A stretch of DNA of 64,000 bases from Doris montereyensis (taxonomy: Eukaryota > Mollusca > Gastropoda > Nudibranchia > Dorididae), in contig JAXRKP010000082.1 of NCBI GenBank assembly GCA_037039925.1, positions 360,001 through 424,000 on the forward strand, given 5' to 3'. The notes below the pieces were generated by a model that saw only the letters and a program-made list of their open reading frames with translations, made no database searches and was not told the DNA's origin. The stretch's first letter is position 1. Each line of letters begins with the position of its first letter. A program made the translations under genes and the position numbers. Of the stretch, positions 1 through 11,500 are shown one piece after another.

Positions 1-552
1 TGGTAGGGTGAAGATGGTAGGGTGAAGATGGTGAAGGGTGAAGATGGTAGGATGAAGATGGTAGGATGAAGATGGTAGGATGAAAAGTATGAAGATAGTA
101 GGATGAAGATGGTAGGGTGAAGGATGAAGATGGTAGGATGAAGATGAAGATGGTAGAAGATGTGAAGGTGAAGATGGTAGGATGAAGATGGTAGAATGAA
201 GATGGTAGGTGAAGATGGTAGGATGAAGGTGGTAGGGTGAAGATAATAGGGTGAAGATTGGAGTGAAGATGGTAGGGTGAAAATGTAGGAAGAAGATGGT
301 AGGGTGAAGATGATAGGGTGAAGATGGTAGGAAGATGGGGTGAAGACGGTAAGGTGAAGATGGTAGGGGAAGATGGGTGAAAATGGTAGGTGAAAATGAT
401 AGGGTGAAGATTGGTGAAGATGAAAATGGTAGAGAAGAAGAAGATGGTAGGGTGAAGGTGGTGAAGGTGGATGACGATGGTAGGGTGAAGATGGTAGGGT
501 GAAGATGGTGAAGATGGAGTGAAGATGGTAGGGTGAAGATGGTGGTGAAGAG
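1..552. repeat. Degenerate 14-bp minisatellite
   Basis: Imperfect head-to-tail copies of a purine-rich unit close to GGTGAAGATGGTAG fill the left edge. Frequent 1-4 base indels break any reading frame. No gene is visible and the array runs off the window. Confidence 0.9.
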
Positions 553-600
553 AGTGAAGATGTGGGTAAATCAAATCAAATCAAATCAAATTAAATAATT
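553..600 (+). mobile_element. 3' tail remnant of SINE-A
   Basis: A 'gatgtgggta' junction followed by (AAATC)n is the same 3' end seen in the fuller SINE-A copies at 4216 and 8158. Only the tail survives; the minisatellite replaces the body. Confidence 0.6.
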
Positions 601-740
601 TAAAAAACAACCCCTCCTGTTTACTATTGCCACGTGCAAACACGTTGGCTCTGTGTTAACTATGGTATGAATAACCTCACTAGAAAAGTCCAAACACTGA
701 CTGACCTCACTGTAGCACATGTCGCCTTTGTCCATTGCAG

Positions 741-813
741 GGCTACAAACTGAGTCGCAAGTTGTCCGGCTTTCCCATCAACACCCTTTGGTGGCCTGTC
801 CGGTGCCGTGGTG
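741..813 (+). CDS. Candidate upstream exon of the EF-hand/repeat polyprotein gene
   Basis: A short open stretch (begins [11 protein letters not shown], ends WWPVRCRG) lies between a good acceptor (tccattgcag) and a perfect donor (gtaagt at 814). It starts in phase 0 and ends in phase 1. The next recognisable exon (3264) needs phase 2 in its EF-hand frame, so the join does not work as written. Either an exon is missing between them or one base has been lost; adding one C to the CCCC at the start of the 3264 exon would restore it. Many similar single-base losses occur downstream. No signal peptide is visible, so the true start must lie further left. Membership is inferred from strand, composition and splice sites only. 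Confidence 0.4.
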
Positions 814-840
814 GTAAGTCTGTACATCGAAACACTGCAT

Positions 841-1095
841 TATTGTGTGTATGTGTCTTTGTGTCTGTGTGTGTCTGCGTGTGCCTTTGTGTGTATGTGT
901 GTTTGTGTGTGCGTGTTTGTTGTGTGTCTGTGTGTGTCTGTGTATGTGTGCGTTTGTGTCTCTCTGTGTGTGTTTGTGTCTCTCTGTGTGTGTTTGTGTC
1001 TGTGTGTGTGCGTTTGTGTATGTGTGTGTGTCTGTGTCTGTGTGTGCGTTTGTGTCTCTGTGTGTGTTTGTATCTGTGTGTGTTTGTGTGATCAC
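841..1095. repeat. GT-rich microsatellite/minisatellite
   Basis: A (TG)n-like tract with interspersed TTTGTGTCTC variants. Long open frames in it on both strands are Cys/Val or Thr/His low-complexity artefacts. Confidence 0.95.
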
Positions 1096-1128
1096 GTGTG
1101 CTGTTTACAGGGCAGTCCGGGCAACAAC
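1096..1128 (+). mobile_element. SINE-A fragment
   Basis: Matches the conserved SINE-A block 'ctgtttacagggcagtccgg' seen at 8398, 41863 and 44205. It abuts poly-A and the GT satellite, so only about 30 bp remain. Confidence 0.5.
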
Positions 1129-1359
1129 AAAAAAAAAGAAGAAAAAAGAAGGTCGTTCGCTGGCACAGGTTGCACAAATTGAACGTGTGCAGACTCTGTC
1201 CCTCCACCTCCACCCCCACCCCCACCCCCCCACTACCCCCACCACCACCGCCCTCCCCATTAAACACGAATGCATCGAAAAAAAACTCAAGCCTTGTGCA
1301 CCGAGTCAATGCCGAACAATTGCCCAAACTGCATCGCGTTTCTTATAAGCTAGAACAAC

Positions 1360-1360
<1 letters not shown>

Positions 1361-1423
<63 letters not shown>
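1361..1423. repeat. (ATC)n microsatellite
   Basis: About 21 uninterrupted ATC/CAT triplets. Confidence 0.97.
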
Positions 1424-2555
1424 GAAAGCGTGTGAAAGCTGCGAGTTCCCCAGGAACCCCTTGGCACGCGCAGAATAATCACAATACTGTAAACTTTTTG
1501 GAAAGCGGAGACTTTCTTGCTAACGAATTGATGAGACTGAATAGCTGACAGAGGGAAAATTAAAGGAAAATTCGTGTGAAAATTATATTCTCGTAACATG
1601 CGATATGAGATTTATCTTCCAAATGATCAAACGCATGTTTCCTCTCTCGTATCTTTGTAAATATTGAAGGCCTTGAACCAACAGAAAGACGCATATTAAA
1701 ATCTACACGAAGATTTCTGTTGTTCTTCCCGCCTTGAAATTTCAACCTCGTAAAGTGATGGATGGGGCCTTACCTGTTTAGATCTCTCAAAAAGTTCAAC
1801 TCTAAACTGTTGAAGTCCATTTTGTGCGCAAATAATTATCTTTTCCATTTATTACATTTTAAAGACTAAAATAGTTATTACATTGTTATCCAAAAAAGCA
1901 TAACATTAGTATTTGCAGCCATTTTCGATGATTTATAACGTGTTGTTCTTTTTGTGTTTTGTTGTTGTTGTTGTTGCTCCTCCTAAGAAATTACTTCAGA
2001 TGGACTAACGTGTTTAGACTGGTAAACCGAGGGTATCGTATTTCTTAATTTTTAACTCCGGTATCTGGAAATGTACGGAATATCGCAAACTCGATACTAT
2101 TGTGTCCCATTTCCAGTTTCGCTTTGTTCATAGAAGATATAGTAATTTTATTCAAAAAGGGGGGGGGGGTGGGGGTCGTATATATCCATTTTAATGGCAT
2201 ATCATATAGCTCGATATCACTCCTTTAATTTAATAGGTAGTAAATCCATGTTACTCGATGTCCATAGATTTTACAAAGAAGAAAAACATTGGTGACCTAA
2301 TTTCTAAAAGAAAAGTAATTTGTGGTGGGAAAATTGACACAGACACGACAAGAATATGTCCACGGGAATCTGACACACAGCACGGACTACTGAACACCCA
2401 TCACGACGATCAAAGGATAGAATTCTTTCATCTCGCCTCCAAATGTAAATCTAAGCTGATGCTGACAACGAGTACAAATTTGGCCTTCTTTATTTTACGC
2501 CGCTAAAATGTAAACTTACCCAATCAAATTATTCCGCTATTTTCTTATAACATTG
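1424..2555. other. Intronic or intergenic DNA, no gene seen
   Basis: AT-rich single-copy-looking sequence. It includes a G-rich run near 2160-2176. I see no convincing exon, RNA gene or mobile element. Confidence 0.5.
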
Positions 2556-3125
2556 GGGCCTGTCTGTCTGTCTGTCTGTCTGTCTTCCTATCTGTCTACC
2601 ATTCTGTCTATCTCTCATACATGCCCCTTTTCTTTCCTTGCCTGTCTGTCTATATTATGTCTGTCTTGTCTATCTGTTTGTCAGTCTGCCTGTCTGTCTG
2701 TCTGTCTGTCTGTCTGTCTGCCTGCCTGTCTGTCTATCATTCTGTCTATCTCGCCTACATGCCCCTGTTTCTTTCCTTGCCTGTCCGTCTATATTATGTC
2801 TGTCTTGTCTATCTGTTTGTCAGGCTGTCTGTCTCTGTCCCTCTCTGTCTCTGTCTGTCTCTGTCTGTATGTCTCTGTCATTTCTATCTCTCTCTGTGTC
2901 TTTCTCTCTGTCTTTCTGTCTGTCTGTCTATCTGTCTATCCGTCTACCTGTTTCAGTCTCTGTCTCATTGTATCTGTCTCTGCCTCTGTCTCTGTCTGCC
3001 TGTCTATACATACATACATACATACTTTATATACACATAAATATACATACATACGTACATACATACATACATGCATACACATATACATTCATTTCATATA
3101 TATATACATATATATATAAACACAC
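2556..3125. repeat. (CTGT)n then (CATA)n/(TA)n microsatellites
   Basis: 2556-3003 is a TCTG/TGTC tetranucleotide array with two longer higher-order copies (the block around 2620-2720 recurs at about 2755-2830). It passes into ATAC/CATA and TA repeats up to about 3125. The Cys/Leu/Ser open frames here are artefacts. Confidence 0.9.
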
Positions 3126-3263
3126 ACATGCATAGACTATGAAATACATTAAATGAATGTACAGTCCTTTTGTTGCCAACCAAGTTCTTGGTAAATAATC
3201 CAAGCTGGGAGTAAAATTACATATTCGAGTCTTGCTATTCTTTCCAAATGTATATAATTCCAG

Positions 3264-3388
3264 GTCCCCAAATGGAATCGCTCCAAGCATCGATGCCACT
3301 AGAGCTACCATGGATTTCGATGACGATTTTGACGGCTGGATCTCACTCGATGACCTCACCAGATGGGTCACCATCTTTGATGCCAATG
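3264..3388 (+). CDS. Exon of EF-hand/repeat polyprotein: first EF-hand loop
   Basis: Bounded by an acceptor (tataattccag) and a donor (gtacgt at 3389). It encodes a canonical-looking 12-residue calcium loop [12 protein letters not shown]: acidic residues at positions 1, 3, 5 and 12, Gly at 6 and Ile at 8. It ends ...VTIFDAN plus one base (phase 1). That single base completes an Asp codon with the first two bases of the exon at 6169. The join rebuilds a second loop, DANDDQGLDADE, so the two exons are very likely spliced together. The role is inferred to be calcium binding. The upstream join is uncertain. Confidence 0.75.
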
Positions 3389-3405
3389 GTACGTTACCCG
3401 ATGTG

Positions 3406-3465
3406 CCATGTCATGTCATGTCATGTCATGTCATGTCATGTCATGTCATGTCACGTCATGTCACT
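3406..3465. repeat. (TCATG)n pentanucleotide microsatellite
   Basis: About 11 copies of TCATG lie immediately inside the intron, 17 bp after the donor of the EF-hand exon. Confidence 0.97.
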
Positions 3466-3769
3466 TGTCAGATAAACTTTCTTTCCTCCCCTCCCCCCCC
3501 AAATCCACGCGTAACAATAACGTGCGTGTTAGTAATACATTGACGACATATTTTGTCCAGTGCGTTCGTCTGTCTGACCTTGGCCATGGAGGTCAATGTA
3601 CACGCTAAAGTGTGCGTCACTTGTCGTGCGTGTAAGACTGTTCGTCTGAGGTGATCTAAGGCGGTTTTACAAAGCACTCGCTTGGCGTTTTGGCTCTCTG
3701 TCAGATCACTATTTTTCATCTGTATAAAAAAAAAAAAAGCCAAAATAAATCATTGAATTTATCAGAGGT

Positions 3770-4096
3770 GCCAGTTGCTCGGCCGCGGTAAAGCGATTGA
3801 CTATCACACAAGAGGCCAGAGTTCGATTCTTAGTCTGAGCATTTTTTTTCTCTGGTCTTTCTGTCGACCCAGCAGCGAGATGGGTGGCTAGGTCTTTTCA
3901 AACTCGGTGAAATGAGTAGCTCTGCCAGGTCTTTTCAGACTCGGTGAAATGAGTAGCTCTGCCAGGTCTTTTCAGACTCGGTGAAATGGGTAGCTCTGCC
4001 AGGTCTTTTCAGACTCGGTGAAATGAGTAGCTCTGCCAGGCCTTTTCAGACTCGGTGAAATGGGTAGCTCTGCCAGGTCTTTTCAGACTCGGCGAA
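3770..4096 (+). mobile_element. SINE-C: tRNA-like head plus 37-bp tandem body
   Basis: 3775-3840 has a tRNA-like A-box region ('gttgctcggccgcggtaaa') and B-box ('gagttcgattc'). From about 3892 a 37-bp unit (core 'agactcggtgaaatgagtag') is repeated about 5.5 times. I interpret it as a tRNA-derived SINE whose body has expanded in tandem. The variable-length body and disrupted acceptor stem argue against a working tRNA. Confidence 0.6.
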
Positions 4097-4215
4097 AGTA
4101 AAGGCGGCGTGGAAACCAATGTCTAAGCTACTACATTATGCCGTAGGCCATGACTCGACTTCTGATTCTCCAACATTGATTTCTGGGTATGGAGCTTACT
4201 TTTATTTTACATTAC

Positions 4216-4547
4216 ATTTGGGGAACTCGGTAGTGCAGAGGCAAGGTGTCGGTCTCTCAACCAAAAGGTAGTGAGTTCGATCTCCGAAAACGGTTGAAAA
4301 CTTTATTTTTCTAGCAAAATTCTATTTCCTGGTCCAGGTAGGTGGATCGACACCTAGTCTCATCGGAGACGGACGATAAAATGGAGGTCTCGTGTGCAGA
4401 TTACAACACTCTGTGAAAGTTAAAGAGTTAGGGCAATCTGGGGAAAATCCCTATCGAAAAGACCTCCCCATCCCCCTCCACCCCATCCCGAGATCACCAG
4501 CATAGTTGTGGGTGTGGTTAAATCAAATCGAATCAAAATCAAACTTT
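4216..4547 (+). mobile_element. SINE-A copy (tRNA-derived, AAATC tail)
   Basis: The head resembles a tRNA: A-box region 'tagtgcagaggcaaggt' and B-box 'agtgagttcgatctcc'. A conserved body follows ('ggtccaggtaggtggatcga', 'cccgtgtgcagatt...' variants), ending in (AAATC)n. The same order appears at 8158, 41675 and 43979, which makes this the commonest SINE of the window. Confidence 0.8.
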
Positions 4548-4663
4548 ACGTTGTCAGACAGAGGAAGCGCCTATTTATTGATTTGCCAATGTAAACCAGG
4601 TCCACCAGAGGTGGTTATCTGCTCAGAGATTAACAGAATAACAAGTCAGTTTTCAACGTGCTA

Positions 4664-5845
4664 GCAGCTGAGAAGGCCATCCTAGTGGGATGGGTTTTGG
4701 ATCTAGATTTAGTTGTGTGCTTTCGATGATGATGATGATGAATCACACCATGATTCTACTGCCATCATGAGAGGCATTGAACTCATAATATATGTCTGTT
4801 CCTTTTGTCTAACTATCCTTATGCCTTTATTAGTCAGCGCATGCTATCTGTCTGTTCCTTTTGTCTAGCTATCCTTTGCCTTTGTTAGTCAGTTCATACT
4901 ATCTGTCTGTTGTTCCTATCCTTTGTCTAACTATCCTTATCCTTATGCCTTTGTTAGTCAGTTCATAATATCTGTCTGTTCCGTTTGTCTAGCTATCCTT
5001 TTGCCTTTGTTAGTCAGTTCATAATATCTGTCTGTTCCGTTTGTCTAACTATCCTTTTGCCTTTGTTAGTCAGTGCATACTATCTGTCTGTTCCTTTTTC
5101 TAACTTAGCATATTATCTGTCTGTTCCTTTTGTCTAACTTTTGCCTTTGTTAGTCAGTGCATACTATCTGTCTGTTCCTTTTCTCTAACTTTTGCCTTTG
5201 TTAGTCAGTGCATACTATCTGTCTGTTCCTTTTGTCTAACTTTTGCCTTTGTTAGTCAGTGCATACTATCTGTCTGTTCCTTTTTAACTATCCTTATGCC
5301 TTTGTTAGTCAGTGCATACTATCTGTCTGTTCCTTTTGTCTAACTATCCTTTCCTTTGTTAGTCAGTGCATAATATCTGTCTGTTCCTTTTGTCTAACTA
5401 TCCTCATGCCTTTTGTTAGTCAGTGCATAATATCTGTCTGTTCCTTTTGTCTAACTATGCCTTTGATAGTCAGTGCATATATATGTCTTATGTTCCTTTT
5501 GTCTAACTTTTTCCTGTGTTTGTCAGTGCATAATATCTGTCTGTTCCTTTTGTCTAAATTATGCCTCTGTTAGTCAGTGCATACTATATGTCTGTTCCTT
5601 TTGTCTAACTTATGACTTTGTTAGTCAGATATCTCTTTTTATTTCCCTACTTCCAGCCTGATTATCCGCTAGATTTAGATCTAATAGAATTTAAACACTT
5701 CTGTTCTGTGTTAAGCCTTCAAAAAAATCGAGTTAGCCTTTTTCAATTCCTTTCCGGTCCGTAAACAAAAAGAAAACTGATTGACTTTTCTTTTTTTGCT
5801 TTTTTTGTGTGCATACGAATAGGTACGGCTTAGAAATGAAACTAA
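4664..5845 (+). repeat. Interspersed repeat with an internal 55-65-bp tandem array
   Basis: The ends of this block (near 4664-4790 and 5660-5845) match a compact copy at 22470-22790 in the same order, including the 'ctagatt...aagca/cacttc' and 'tttccggtccgtaaa' segments. Between them, 4780-5640 holds about 14 imperfect copies of a unit around 'tatctgtctgttccttttgt' with variable spacing. The compact copy shows only about one unit, so the array looks like a local expansion inside an old interspersed element. Confidence 0.65.
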
Positions 5846-5847
5846 TA

Positions 5848-6075
5848 CATGGAAAGAGTGTAGTTAGCTCGGTTGGTAGCACACTTTCTAGTCATGGCAA
5901 AGCGATGGGTGCTAACGTAGAGGACACATTTTCGATCCCCATGATGGCCAGGGTTTTTTCTGTCTATTTCTTGTATTTGTCTCGTCTTTGTTCCTATGGG
6001 GTTTTAATATTATTCAATGTCATTTCTTTCATTTTCGGCATACCCATTGCCTCACTCTTTGTCTTTAATATATAA
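5848..6075 (+). mobile_element. SINE-B copy (tRNA-derived)
   Basis: tRNA-like head with A-box region 'tagttagctcggttggtag' and a B-box ending 'cgatccccatgatggcc', then the body 'ttgtatttgtctcgtctttg'. A second copy at 34255-34490 matches over about 200 bp. It lies in the intron between the two EF-hand exons. Confidence 0.8.
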
Positions 6076-6168
6076 TTGTATATATTAAACAGTCAATCGA
6101 ATTGAATGCCCCCGTGCAACTCTTCAAATAATCAATGCTAATTATTTTGCGTCTTTCTGCTCGGCCAG

Positions 6169-6318
6169 ACGACCAGGGCTTGGATGCAGACGAGTTTGAA
6201 AAGCAGCAGGCGAGTCGCTATGGCATCAACGCCAGCGTGGCAGCGGCCATGTTTGACATGGCGGACACCAATGGCGACGGAAGGCTGAGCGAGGACGATT
6301 GGGGTCACCATTTCCAAG
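6169..6318 (+). CDS. Exon of EF-hand/repeat polyprotein: EF-hand pair
   Basis: Acceptor 'tgctcggccag', donor 'gtcaga' at 6319; starts and ends in phase 1. It encodes the rest of loop 2 (DANDDQGLDADE, formed across the splice) and loop 3 DTNGDGRLSEDD, 23 residues apart. That is the normal spacing of an EF-hand pair. Loop 3 has all calcium ligands, with Asp instead of Glu at position 12. Loop 2 has Gln at position 6 where Gly is usual. Reading on past the donor meets a stop at 6351, which supports splicing at 6318. The product is inferred to be a calcium-binding module at the N-terminal side of the polyprotein. Confidence 0.8.
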
Positions 6319-6352
6319 GTCAGAAGAAGAAGTTTGAGGGTGACGAAAAGTG

Positions 6353-6470
<118 letters not shown>

Positions 6471-6835
6471 AAAGACAGACAGACAGACAGACAGATAGAC
6501 GCAAAAGCAGACACTTTCAAAGAGAGAGAGACAGAGAGGTGCTATAGAAAAGCCGCGACCTACTTTCAACACTGAATATAGTATAAGGTTTTCTTATTCT
6601 CATTTCTGCATTGCCTTCAAAAGTCCTACACCAAATCCCATGATCAGAGCTACTATTGGATTTTATTTCAATAAACCGATATACATCATATACTCCTTAA
6701 TGCTTTTTCTTCTCTTGCCTTTCATCAACTTTCCCACGATACCAAAGGCTCTTGGTACATAAGAGCTTCTCCAGAACTTGCCATGCAAAACTGTCTGTTG
6801 GCATACATTTTGGCTTACGTTATCAAACACACTTA

Positions 6836-7200
6836 GAGATGGATTTATAGTCCGTATCCCCGCACAAGTGCCGGCTCATCCACTGTACAACATTTATTCC
6901 CCCCCCAACGGGCCATTTCATTCAAAGTCCACCTCAACTCCCCGGGGAGCATACAGTACAGCAGACTGTTTGGCGCTTCGTACTCATACAGGATCTTTCT
7001 CTACCTAAAAAACTGGGTACTCATTCACACCTGAGTCAAGTAAGGAAAGCAGAGTGAAGCACCTTTCCTGGGAGTACAACGTTGTGACCCCGCGCCACCC
7101 CCCCACACCCACACTTGGACCAGCCATGGGGTTTGAAAGACCAGTGCCGTCGTGAATACAAACTCACAACACGGCGGTTTCGCTACAATGCCTTCACTTT
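6836..7200 (-). mobile_element. SINE-D copy
   Basis: Matches 61670-62030 along its whole length (blocks 'cattcacacctgagtcaagt' and 'cctttcctgggagtacaacg' with small changes). On the - strand its right end is a tRNA-like head, here diverged. The + orientation copy is at 27375-27715. Confidence 0.75.
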
Positions 7201-7270
7201 ACTTCAACCTCCTCCCCGTCCCCAACAATTCGATTTCTCATATTTTACCTGCTATTGCAATTGTTTACAG

Positions 7271-7356
7271 ATGACATCGAAGTCAGTTTCTGTGACGCCC
7301 GTCGCAGTATTCTTGACCTGGTCAGATTGGCAGAAGTTTTTCAAGATATGCAAGAA
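7271..7356 (+). CDS. Exon of EF-hand/repeat polyprotein: helical linker
   Basis: Acceptor 'ttgtttacag' and perfect donor 'gtaagt' at 7357. With the phase-1 base from the previous exon it reads DDIEVSFCDARRSILDLVRL and on to DMQE, ending in phase 0. That is exactly the phase needed for the big exon at 8593. The sequence is probably alpha-helical. Another frame gives an ORF starting MTSKSV, but it does not fit the flanking phases. Confidence 0.7.
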
Positions 7357-8157
7357 GTAAGTTCCCATATTTTAAATATTTTTTTCATATTTCTGACCTA
7401 ACATTGTATGATGTTGTTTGCGAATTACTCCCCTTATCTGGTAAGTAATTTGGGCTCAATCAATTTGGTGAATCTCGTGTGTTCTTGTTAAAGAGTATGA
7501 CAGTTGACTCATTCAGCTCAATTTTCTATCATTGCTACGGGTGACTGAGTACCTGGCAAAGGTCAGAGGTCGATACAGTCATAACTTAGCATTAAGGCTA
7601 TGTTATGTGACTGAGGTTGGCAGAGTGGATACAGTAACAACTCAGCATTCAAGCCATGCCTCACAGGATATCGTATATGTGTGCCTCACGGAATGGCTTG
7701 TCTGATTCATTGAAATTCAACGTCCACCGTATGTGGCGATCTCAAAGTGAATTCAACCAGATTAGCAAGATGAAAGACGTGTTGTGAAAGAGTGAAAGGA
7801 AAGAAGGAGGGAGCATCTACCAGTAGCTCTCGATAAACCAACCACCAGCCGGGTGGGAACTGAAGTTAAAGCGAAGTAGGAGACGGGGGATAATGGTGTA
7901 GAGTCAACGAGCCTGCGTACTTAGCAAGTTTGCATGCTATAAATCAGTGACACTTCCATCTTGACATAATCTGCAATGCTAAGAGCCTGACTTAATATAA
8001 TATAAAATTATTGTCCATATAAAAAAGCACATTTCTTGACCTTAAATTGTATTCATGTTCCATGTTCTCTCTCTCTCCTGATGAAATAATACATTATCTA
8101 AATCAAAATACGGAAAAGGATGAGTGTACATGATACAAGGGGAAATGTCTTGCCATG
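7357..8157. other. Intron, no further feature seen
   Basis: AT-rich intron sequence. I see no exon, SINE or tandem array in it. Confidence 0.5.
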
Positions 8158-8575
8158 GGTGGGGCTCGGTAGTTCAGAGGTAAGGTGCCGGCCTCTCAAC
8201 CCAAAGATAGTGGGTTCGGGCCCCGCAAACGGTGGAACAATTTTCTTGGAGTTTTTCTAGTAAAATCTACCCCCACCCCATCCCCCATGGTCCAGGTAGG
8301 TAGTAGATGGATGGACACCTACTCCCATCGGGCCCAGACAATAAAAAGAAGGTCCCGTGTGCACATCACAACACTGTTTACGTTTAAGATCCCTTGGCTG
8401 TTTACAGGGTAGTCCGGGCAAAATTAATAATCCTACCAAAAACCCTGAGATCCCCTTTGCTGTGGATGTGGGTAAATCAAATCAAATCAAATCAAATTAC
8501 ATCAAATAAAATAAAATCAAATTAAATGAAATGAAATCAAATCATATCATATCAAATCAAATCAAATCGAATGAC
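8158..8575 (+). mobile_element. SINE-A copy with long AAATC tail
   Basis: The best-preserved SINE-A: tRNA-like head ('tcggtagttcagaggtaagg', B-box 'agtgggttcgggccccgc'), body, then about 100 bp of (AAATC)n and variants. It ends about 18 bp before the acceptor of the giant exon. Confidence 0.85.
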
Positions 8576-8592
8576 CTATGGTTCAATTTCAG

Positions 8593-11500
8593 GGTCCTGG
8601 ACGAAAAACCGCCATGAAAAGACGACTGCAGGAAGAGTGGAGATGGTACGCACAAAACAACTTGATGACGCCAGGTGGTATGGGTCGACCGTTGGGAAGG
8701 GCTCGGAACCGGAACCTGTGTCAAGGCCGCAGGGCATGCTATGAAGGAGAGTACACCTCCGCCTGGGGTCTTCCGGGAGCCTCTTTGTGGTGGGCCTCCG
8801 ACGTGGGCACACAATGGAGTGAAGAAAGGATGAGGATGAATCCCGTTGACACGCCACACCCTTGGTCGGGTATTCCAACCGCGCCGCGACTGTTCCCTTT
8901 CCGGAGATCAACGTATGCTCAAAATACATTCAGGCAACAAGCAACCGCTCAAAGTCAAACTGGACAGTTGAGAGAAAGTAAGTCTTTCCCGTTCCGCCAA
9001 AACAACCAGGATTTTTTCAATCCAGTCAAAAGCCACAGTCGTTCTCCCCACTGACCAACACAAACCAAAACAATCCTGCGCAAGACAACGTAAATCCATT
9101 TTTCAAACGATATCAACATCTCTTTGGTCCAGCGGGAAGGGACTCGAGTAAAGTCGGCGGTCAAACTACCAAGGGAGATTCGAGGGCGCTTGGTTCTCGT
9201 TTTGACGCAATGAGGAATATGGACGGCGGTTCCGGATCTCGGACGTCGGGAAGCGGTCAAGCAATTCCAGTAAGAGCGAGTAATTTTGGAACTACACAAG
9301 GGAACGCTGCACAAGGACCGCGTGAAAACGCCGCAGGTGGTCAGGCAGGTTTGGCATCGATGTCCAGGGATAACATGCAGCAGCGGCAGAGATTCCCATC
9401 TCCTGCAAGGACGTCTATGCCTGTCATAGGCGTGAGCACGTATCCAGTGGTATTGGGTTTGGATCCTTGGCTTCTTGGAGGCTATCCAGCATGGCGATGG
9501 AATGGAAGGCAAAAGCGTCAAAGGAACGAAAACGCCATCAAGAGGGGAAGTCACGAAGACGTTGACAGCGTCAAGGAAAAACCTGAAATGGAATCTTCTG
9601 GACATATCAGAGTGTCACGTGAGGCAAATTCAAGGAAAGAGGAAAATGTGAAACCTGAATCGTCTCTGGTCGACAACGAAAAGGAAGATGATAACGCAGT
9701 AAACGACTTTGTTTCTTGGCATCCACCCCTTCCGGAGTGGCAAGATTTTGCATTTCCACCTCACCCGTCTCCCTATGACATGTGGATGGCAGCCATGATG
9801 GAAAGACTGCTGTTGGAATCTGTGGCTAATCACACGGACGGAGACTTGAACAGCACAGAGATCGGCGACATCTGGGATCGTATGTCCCAATGGCTACAAA
9901 CTGAATTGGAAAAGTCAGAGGAGGGTGAAAAAGTACAGGACAATATGGAGGCAGATAAGAGTGAAACCAACTCCAGATCGAAGCGAGACTCCTATCAAGC
10001 GACAGACAACACTGATGGGATATTGTTTGAGGGAAATTCCGACAGCCAAGATTTAGTTGCCAGAAAGCAATTTATAAAATCGCAAAGGTTTAGAAGAAAT
10101 CCGTACTACAATGCTATAAGAAACTGGATGCCAAGAAATAATCAAATGTTTGGGTATTCGAGCAGTCCTGGGTCATTTAGTGCGTCAAATTATAATGACC
10201 AGTGGTTTGGCTGGCCCAGGGGTCAAAGAATGTCCAGATTTCCATCGCCATGGTACATGAACAGTGGAAACAGTCGCCAGTTATACTTTCCAAACAACAA
10301 CGACTATTCCGAGCAAGGGTACGCTAGAATAAGGAGAAAGAGACACGCATCGGGTTATTCTGGTGGTGAGAACATTAACAAGGACACACTTAGTAACCAG
10401 CTTCGGCGGGGGCTCTCTTTCGGTAAATGGCTGAAAACAAAAGGCAGCGGTAACTCCCGCTTGGACGCTGATCGGAGCAGTAACGCATTTTCTCCTTCGA
10501 CCTCGTCCTCAAACGTTTGGCGTGGGGCAGTCAATGAGTATGGACGCGAAAATAATTGGAAAGAACATTTGAAAAGTGGCTCAGGTCAATGGGGCTCAAG
10601 TGAAAAGGAAAATTGGATTTTTCCGATGAAAAGTGGTCATCTGGCAAAGATCCGATGATGAATGAATTTCAAGGATGGCAGTCAGGGTCCAGAAATCCTT
10701 CAGTGGGAAGCAATTGGTTGCAGGCTTTAGAGCAAACATTAACTTCCCCAACGGCTACTCATCGTTTGGACCAAACGGAAAGAAAGGATTACCAAAGAAT
10801 TTTGCAGCGTTCTTTGTTGGAAGGTCTCCAGAGAACGGATTTGGAAACCCTTTCAGGAATGTTGGTGTGGGGGAAGTCCTACGAGTGTCTACACGTCGCG
10901 TCCATGGAATTTCCCATCGCAAGCTTTCAACGTTGAAAATAACAGGTGGCAAGACTACTCAAACAACGGTTATCCAGGCTTTAATGGTTCACCGATGTAT
11001 AAGAACTTAAATGGCAATAATTTGGCCGGATGGGGAGGCAGAGTGAACCTATGGAATAAGCGATTCGCCAATGAGTTCTTAAGACAAGGTCTGAAAGACA
11101 GTGACAGAGATTCTACTCTCACAAGAAAGAGGAGGAGCTCTTTTGCGTTTAGAAATTACAACCTGGCAAAGGATGATACGAAGTTAAGAGATACATCGAG
11201 TACAAACAATAGGTACAGGGCTGAAAGATCAAATAAACAGCCATTCGGTTCAGATAGCTATGGTAATTGTAAGAATTATCAACCGGCAGGGATGGGTCAG
11301 GTCCCGTGGCGCAGTTGGAATGTCATGAGGTCTCGATTTTCAAGGCAGACGCAAAAAGGAGTTAATATGGTGATGTCTGGGGATGACGCTGGCGGAACCA
11401 CGTCAGGAAGAACACTAAAGGCAAAACGACAATCAAGTTGTTACGTGGACAAAGCGAACAATCAACTCCAACATATGAGTGAAGATTTTGATCGGCTCCG

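Noticed and set aside
7115..7360. 81-residue frame containing MTSKSVSVTPVAVF
   Set aside because: Overlaps the 7271-7356 exon in a frame incompatible with the phases of both neighbouring exons.
8978..9038. Mini-intron starting at the perfect GTAAGT at 8978
   Set aside because: Neither AG (9025, 9038) gives a phase that enters the frame used downstream. One extra T in the T6 run explains the frame change better.
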